A stretch of 10,405 nucleotides of DNA from NCBI GenBank assembly GCA_018061375.1, contig JAGOUG010000029.1, forward strand, positions 1 through 10,405, in the 5' to 3' direction. The notes below the pieces were generated by a model that searched no databases, was not told where the DNA came from, and was given only the letters and a program-made list of their open reading frames with translations. Below, piece by piece: positions 6,488-10,405 of this stretch. Each line of letters opens with the position of its first letter. Position 1 is the stretch's first letter. The position numbers were made by a program, and so were the translations under genes. The stretch comes from Candidatus Saccharimonadota bacterium (lineage in GTDB: Bacteria; Patescibacteriota; Saccharimonadia; Saccharimonadales; UBA7683).

Positions 6488-8392
6488 TTACTTTAGAACA
6501 ACACTCTTCGGAGCGACCGCACCCTTTAGTGATGCTCGCGCTTCTTTTTCATCAAGTGTTTCGTGCTCTAAGAGCTGGTTTTTAATTGACTCAAGCGCCG
6601 GTAGGTTGGCTTTAATAATTGCCTCGCAGCGAGTTGTTGCCTCGGTAATAAGATCTTCGACTTCTTTATCTATAAGCTCAGCAGTCTTTTCAGAATATGG
6701 TTTTGAATGAACCATACGGTCGAGCATCATACCGCCTTCGTCTTCGTGGAAGACTTGGTTGCGAAGCTTTTTGCCCATTCCCTGCTCAACCACCATCTCG
6801 CGTGCAAGCTGTGCGGCCTTTTGAAGATCATTACCCGCGCCAGTTGTCACCCAATCATCGCCGTAGATTACTTTCTCGGCAATACGTCCACCGACTATTC
6901 GTACAAGTACGTCTTTGAATTCGTTAACAGAATGATAACTCTTATCTTCTTCGTCTAAGAACCAGGTGACACCGCCTGTTCCACCGCGAGGGATGATTGT
7001 AACCTTGTGAAGACCACCTGAGTTAGGTAGCACGTGCCCGGCCAGTGCATGACCACCTTCGTGATATGCAGTCATCTCGCGGTCTTTCTCGGTCATTGCG
7101 CGGTTCTTACGTTCAGGGCCAATAGCAATACGTTCAAATGCCTCAGTAATATCACTATTATTAATAACCTTTCGGTTATTACGTGCTGCAATAATCGCCG
7201 CCTCATTAGCAAGGTTCGCAAGATCAGCACCAGCCATGCCAGTAGTTTTTTTAGATAGTGCTTTTAGGTTTACTGTGTCGTCAGCAGGTTTGTTTTTAAA
7301 GTGAACCTTCAAAATTGCTTCTCGGTCTTTACGTTCTGGAAGTGGGATCTGAACTCGCCTATCGAACCGTCCTGGTCGAAGTAGCGCTGGGTCAAGAACA
7401 TCAGCACGGTTCGTCGCGGCAAACACAATTACATTGACGCCCGTTTCAAAACCATCCATTTCTACCAGAATCTGATTGAGTGTCTGCTCACGCTCGTCGT
7501 GACCACCACCCATACCAGAACCTCTTCGGCGCCCTACTGCGTCAATTTCATCAATAAATATAATGCATGGGGAGTTCTTTTTAGCCTTTGCAAATAAATC
7601 ACGTACACGTGATGCACCCACACCGACAAACATTTCTACAAACTCTGAACCAGAGATTGAAAAGAACGGTACACCGGCTTCACCTGCAACGGCTTTTGCC
7701 ATCATTGTTTTACCAGTACCTGGTGAACCTACAAGTAAGACACCTTTTGGAATCTTCGCGCCAACACTTTCAAACTTTTTTGGAAACTTAAGAAACTCAA
7801 CAACTTCTTCAAGATCTTGTTTTGCCTCTTCGTTACCAGCAATGTCTTTAAATACAACTTTGGTTTTTTCATTTCCCGCAACACGAGCCTTACTTTTGCC
7901 AAAACTCATTGCCTGATTATTCTGACCCTGCGCTTGACGCATCATAAAGAAGAAGAAACCAAGAATAAGCAGTGCAGGAACTAATAGCTGCGCAAGGCCC
8001 CATATAACATCGCCACTATTAGATGGTGGCTTGACATTTAGGTTCGCCTTTATCGGATTAAATTTTTCTTTCTCTGAAATCTCTATTCCAGAAGGATAAT
8101 TAACCTCGAACTTGGTACCCTTAACTTCTTCACCTGCTACCTCGCGAGTAATTTCATTCTTAAGTGTAACCTTCAGTGTTTCACCAGCTTGTTCAGTTGA
8201 GGCGATAGTACCGTTGTTCATTTCTTTCACGAAATCAGAGTAGCTGAGGACTCCTTTTTTGTATTCTGCGTTCTGCAGATTTGATGAGCCAATAAATAGT
8301 GCGCCAATAAGTACGAGTAACACGACAAATGAAACAGTTTTAAGGGTGTTCTTACGGTTCGGGGTGGTTTTTTTCGGCGCTTTTGCGTCCAT
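6488..8392 (-). CDS. ftsH: ATP-dependent zinc metalloprotease FtsH
   Basis: The protein has 634 residues, a normal FtsH length. A basic N-terminus is followed by TM1 (about 19-36), an extracytoplasmic domain (37-128) and TM2 (about 130-151). The AAA+ module has Walker A GSPGTGKT (222-229), pore loop FVG (255-257), Walker B IIFIDE (287-292) and the second region of homology ATNRADVLDPALLRPGRFD (335-354). The peptidase has HEGGH at 444-448, with D522 in GAGND as the likely third zinc ligand. FtsH extracts and degrades misfolded membrane proteins and some regulators. Walker A has serine where most FtsH have proline (GPPGTGKT); this should not prevent ATP binding. The ATG has an AAGGAG at 8401-8406, 8 bases upstream, one of the best ribosome sites in the window. 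It follows tilS by 40 bases, echoing the common tilS-hpt-ftsH order without hpt. Confidence 0.98.
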   Translation of the reverse strand: MDAKAPKKTTPNRKNTLKTVSFVVLLVLIGALFIGSSNLQNAEYKKGVLSYSDFVKEMNNGTIASTEQAGETLKVTLKNEITREVAGEEVKGTKFEVNYPSGIEISEKEKFNPIKANLNVKPPSNSGDVIWGLAQLLVPALLILGFFFFMMRQAQGQNNQAMSFGKSKARVAGNEKTKVVFKDIAGNEEAKQDLEEVVEFLKFPKKFESVGAKIPKGVLLVGSPGTGKTMMAKAVAGEAGVPFFSISGSEFVEMFVGVGASRVRDLFAKAKKNSPCIIFIDEIDAVGRRRGSGMGGGHDEREQTLNQILVEMDGFETGVNVIVFAATNRADVLDPALLRPGRFDRRVQIPLPERKDREAILKVHFKNKPADDTVNLKALSKKTTGMAGADLANLANEAAIIAARNNRKVINNSDITEAFERIAIGPERKNRAMTEKDREMTAYHEGGHALAGHVLPNSGGLHKVTIIPRGGTGGVTWFLDEEDKSYHSVNEFKDVLVRIVGGRIAEKVIYGDDWVTTGAGNDLQKAAQLAREMVVEQGMGKKLRNQVFHEDEGGMMLDRMVHSKPYSEKTAELIDKEVEDLITEATTRCEAIIKANLPALESIKNQLLEHETLDEKEARASLKGAVAPKSVVLK

Positions 8393-8400
8393 TTGCTAGT

Positions 8401-8406
8401 CTCCTT
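8401..8406 (-). promoter_or_regulatory. ribosome binding site of ftsH
   Basis: AAGGAG on the minus strand lies 8 bases before the ftsH ATG. It stands out because most other genes here (lepA, murJ, tilS, the glycosyltransferase, the 272-residue gene) have no recognisable Shine-Dalgarno. It supports the chosen start. Confidence 0.75.
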
Positions 8407-8432
8407 TTATACCTTGATACAGTAGCACAACA

Positions 8433-9383
8433 CTAGTACTTTTTAAACTCTACGTGTCGCTTTTTGCTTTCAATTATTAGCTTTTTGCTCACACGTAAAG
8501 TTTTACCGACGTGTGCGGTTTTTGCAAAATGTAGGGTCTTTTTGATGTGCTGCATTGTCGGATGCCAATCTGGGTCTATAGAAATGAGTGTGCGGTATAT
8601 AACCTCTCTGGCAACCACTTCTGGCCACATGGTTAGCTTGTGCCGAGAATACACAAAGTAATCTTCACTAATATGAGCCTGCGTAAGTACTGCACTAGCC
8701 TCAGAATCTATCTCTTTTTTTAAGTTCTGCATGGTTGTTACGATCTCTGACATCTTGCTACTGAACTCGGAATCGGTCTTAACCGCAGCTGGAACAACTG
8801 TGTGTCTAATATAGTTCCTGAGGTACAGTTGGTTGATATTTGTAGAATCTTCAACCCACTGTAAATTGTACCGTTTTGCATAGCTTAAAATATCATTTTT
8901 ATTGATCCCAAGCAGTGGACGTGAAATTACCGGAGTAGATTCAAGACTTGCCAAACCACGCCAGCCAGTGCCTCGAATAAGGTTAATGATTACAGTTTCC
9001 ACCAAATCGTCCTGGTGATGTGCAGTTACAATTGTTGGTGCGTTATACTTTTTGCAAACTTGTCGCAAATAAAAATACCTCTCTCGCCGAGCCCTATCTT
9101 CACTTGCCCCAAATCCCAGTTCTGCACTACCTTTTTCAAACGGTAAGCCATGATACTCTGCCAACTGTTCGACAAACCGTGCGTCATCACCCGACTCTTC
9201 TCTGATGCCGTGGTCAAAATGAGCCACAATAAATTGGCTATCAGTAGTTTGTACTTGATACTTTGGCTCAGATTGTTGCCAGACACCATCTACCAACTTC
9301 AATCTACCAGTTACGATCATATCGAGCAGCACGACTGAATCAACTCCACCACTGACTGCAATTACGTACTTATTTAAAACCAT
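8433..9383 (-). CDS. tilS: tRNA(Ile)-lysidine synthase TilS, compact form
   Basis: The PP-loop SGGVDS lies at 11-16, followed by the TilS signatures AHFDHGIR (54-61), SEDRARRERYFYL (94-106), AHHQDDLVET (121-130), RPLL (155-158), EDSTN (179-183) and RNYIRHTVVP (189-198). TilS attaches lysine to C34 of the AUA-reading tRNA-Ile, using ATP, and so changes both codon and amino acid identity. At 316 residues it lacks most of the C-terminal region of long (about 430-residue) TilS. The tail after 200 is mostly helical and lysine-rich. About 20 extra residues (roughly 27-48) separate the first strand-helix unit from the AHFDHG strand. The ATG lies 14 bases after the stop of the 272-residue gene, so the two are probably co-transcribed. 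No Shine-Dalgarno is visible. Confidence 0.95.
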   Translation of the reverse strand: MVLNKYVIAVSGGVDSVVLLDMIVTGRLKLVDGVWQQSEPKYQVQTTDSQFIVAHFDHGIREESGDDARFVEQLAEYHGLPFEKGSAELGFGASEDRARRERYFYLRQVCKKYNAPTIVTAHHQDDLVETVIINLIRGTGWRGLASLESTPVISRPLLGINKNDILSYAKRYNLQWVEDSTNINQLYLRNYIRHTVVPAAVKTDSEFSSKMSEIVTTMQNLKKEIDSEASAVLTQAHISEDYFVYSRHKLTMWPEVVAREVIYRTLISIDPDWHPTMQHIKKTLHFAKTAHVGKTLRVSKKLIIESKKRHVEFKKY

Positions 9384-9397
9384 ATACTGCTAGTGTA

Positions 9398-10216
9398 TCA
9401 GGATCCTACAGGACTTGTGTTGTGGACTTCGACTGCAAGCTCGGTGAGTGTCTCTACCAATATATAGAACTGCGCTTCAGGAGTATCAGTTCTGTGCCGA
9501 ACACTAATGTGAAACAGCCCGGCTTGGTACAGCTTTAAGGATTGTTCAAAATTTACCGTATCGAACATCTCGGCGAGGGCTTCCTTCGCTTCAGCTGGAG
9601 TTGGGGGTACTTCAAAAAGTGGCGGTTGACCAAACTCTGCGTCCGACTCTCCTGAAACATCTGATCCTGACGTATCCCCAATCAATATAGCACCAGGATG
9701 TTTTGAGTGCTTCGGAGCTATAATTTTAGAAACATGATCGTGTGTCAACGAATCTTGCAGCATTGTTTCGACCGCCTCCCATACCGAATGAATATCTGCA
9801 GTCTCAGTCGTAATCGATCTCAGTTTGCCCTGCCTGTCATAGTGTTTACTGAGTGAATGCAGACCTTCGGAAAGATTTACTTGGTGTACCGCTCTGCTGC
9901 CGTCAAGCGCAATAGATAGTTCCCATAGTGGTTTTTTTGGCTTTTTCAGTGCAGAGCAATTTAATAATAGACTTACGGTTTCACCTTGCTCGGCAACAAC
10001 TATCGGCGTGAAAAATGTACCCTGTTTTCGTAACTGAACAACGGTAAGGTCCTCGAGTTCAGGTAACTTATAGTATTCCAAGAACGCGTTCGTAAAGTTT
10101 ATAACCCGTGCGAAGTAAGATTCATTCTCAGACTCTGGGGCATAAAAAAAGCGGCTATCTGCCGCTATGTGTTCCTGCGATTGCAGGCCATATTTCTGAT
10201 GTTCTAGTAAGCTCAT
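9398..10216 (-). CDS. unrecognised 272-residue cytoplasmic protein, first gene of the tilS-ftsH run
   Basis: I do not recognise this family. There is no signal peptide and no membrane helix. An N-terminal globular part (about 1-165) contains an aromatic, acidic segment (FTNAFLEYYKLPELEDLTV, 41-59) and predicted strands. A low-complexity, probably disordered Gly/Ser/Asp/Pro stretch follows (about 179-207), then a helical/strand C-terminal part (208-265). The organisation suggests two domains joined by a flexible linker. No catalytic motif or metal-binding cluster is seen; there is one cysteine (C87). The ATG is about 4 bases from the predicted transcription start, so the message is nearly leaderless. 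It ends in TGA 14 bases before tilS. The position suggests a housekeeping role in this lineage, but no function can be assigned. Confidence 0.82.
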   Translation of the reverse strand: MSLLEHQKYGLQSQEHIAADSRFFYAPESENESYFARVINFTNAFLEYYKLPELEDLTVVQLRKQGTFFTPIVVAEQGETVSLLLNCSALKKPKKPLWELSIALDGSRAVHQVNLSEGLHSLSKHYDRQGKLRSITTETADIHSVWEAVETMLQDSLTHDHVSKIIAPKHSKHPGAILIGDTSGSDVSGESDAEFGQPPLFEVPPTPAEAKEALAEMFDTVNFEQSLKLYQAGLFHISVRHRTDTPEAQFYILVETLTELAVEVHNTSPVGS

Positions 10217-10227
10217 ACTAGAATTTA

Positions 10228-10236
10228 ATTATAGCA
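10228..10236 (-). promoter_or_regulatory. extended -10 promoter of the 272-residue gene / tilS / ftsH run
   Basis: The minus strand reads TGCTATAAT, a perfect extended -10 (TGnTATAAT), which often works without a -35. No good -35 is visible. The -10 ends 11 bases before the ATG at 10216, predicting a 5' leader of only about 4-5 bases. It is the best promoter match in the window. Confidence 0.6.
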
Positions 10237-10258
10237 TAAACACCAACCTACACACCAG

Positions 10259-10405
10259 CTAATTGGAGAGTTTAAATCCGATAAATATTCCGATCATTCC
10301 ACCTACAAAACTTCCAAGTAGGCTCCAACCGGAGAGGCCACCAGCTCCGAGCACAACAGGAAGGTAGCCGCCTATTGTTCCGCCGACTCCTGCCAAAAGT
10401 AGCAT
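10259..10405 (-). CDS. very small glycine-rich membrane protein, probably cut at its N-terminus
   Basis: An open frame of 48 codons ends with TAG at 10259-10261 and reaches the window edge. Its first visible codon happens to be ATG, so the true start may be there or beyond the edge. The peptide is hydrophobic with two helices (about 2-20 and 27-45) and glycine-spaced patterns (GVGGTIGGY, GSFVGGMIGIFIGF), then a short KLSN tail. This resembles glycine-zipper packing of two membrane helices joined by a tight turn. There is no recognisable catalytic feature, and the role is unknown. It ends 22 bases before the next promoter. Calling it coding rests on the continuous frame and membrane-like composition, not on homology. 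Confidence 0.6.
   Translation of the reverse strand: MLLLAGVGGTIGGYLPVVLGAGGLSGWSLLGSFVGGMIGIFIGFKLSN

Noticed and set aside
6475..6493. Hairpin at the ftsH stop as a terminator
   Set aside because: The stem is about 7 AT-rich base pairs with a bulge, followed by only four T residues; too weak to call.
7563..7916. 117-codon plus-strand open frame opposite the ftsH AAA+ domain
   Set aside because: It is the complement of a highly conserved coding region and shows no independent features.
9384..9397. TACACT near the tilS start as an internal promoter
   Set aside because: It matches consensus at only 4 of 6 positions in a 14-base gap; read-through from the upstream gene is the simpler explanation.
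1..10405. tRNA, rRNA, CRISPR array, insertion sequence or prophage structural genes
   Set aside because: No cloverleaf, regular spaced repeat, transposase motif, terminal inverted repeat or virion protein was seen.

Overview
The window looks like ordinary chromosome from a small-genome bacterium, most likely a member of the Patescibacteria/CPR and perhaps Saccharibacteria. This is inferred from the style of the proteins: a compact TilS, a lysine-rich MurJ and FtsH, short unknown membrane proteins, and many genes without a Shine-Dalgarno sequence. TGA acts as a stop (the glycosyltransferase and the 272-residue gene both end in TGA), so the recoded TGA=Gly lineages are excluded. A phylogeny would be needed to fix the taxon.

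Layout: every gene but one is on the minus strand. Reading in the direction of transcription, from high to low coordinates, the window opens with the tail of a tiny glycine-rich membrane protein (10405-10259). A strong extended -10 promoter follows. It drives an unrecognised 272-residue gene, then tilS (tRNA-Ile lysidine synthase) and ftsH (membrane AAA+ protease), closely spaced like an operon. Next is murJ (lipid II flippase). It meets the only plus-strand gene tail to tail, with a 9-base overlap of the 3' ends. That gene encodes a shortened relative of indole-3-glycerol phosphate synthase. It diverges from lepA (elongation factor 4) across a 59-base gap holding a palindromic AGTATACT that can serve as a -10 box on both strands.

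Downstream of lepA the content becomes more accessory. There is a small GT-A glycosyltransferase with a DxD and a GWGHED motif, then a QueC-like PP-loop ATPase with a complete four-cysteine zinc site. Last, running off the left edge, is a secreted Asp-box beta-propeller protein with its own promoter, ribosome binding site and signal peptide.

How they fit together: the right two thirds are housekeeping genes (AUA decoding, membrane protein quality control, wall precursor export, ribosome function). The left third (propeller, QueC-like protein, glycosyltransferase) is surface- or modification-related and is the least explained part. No tRNA, rRNA, CRISPR array, insertion sequence or prophage structural gene was seen, and no stretch longer than 300 bases lacks a gene.
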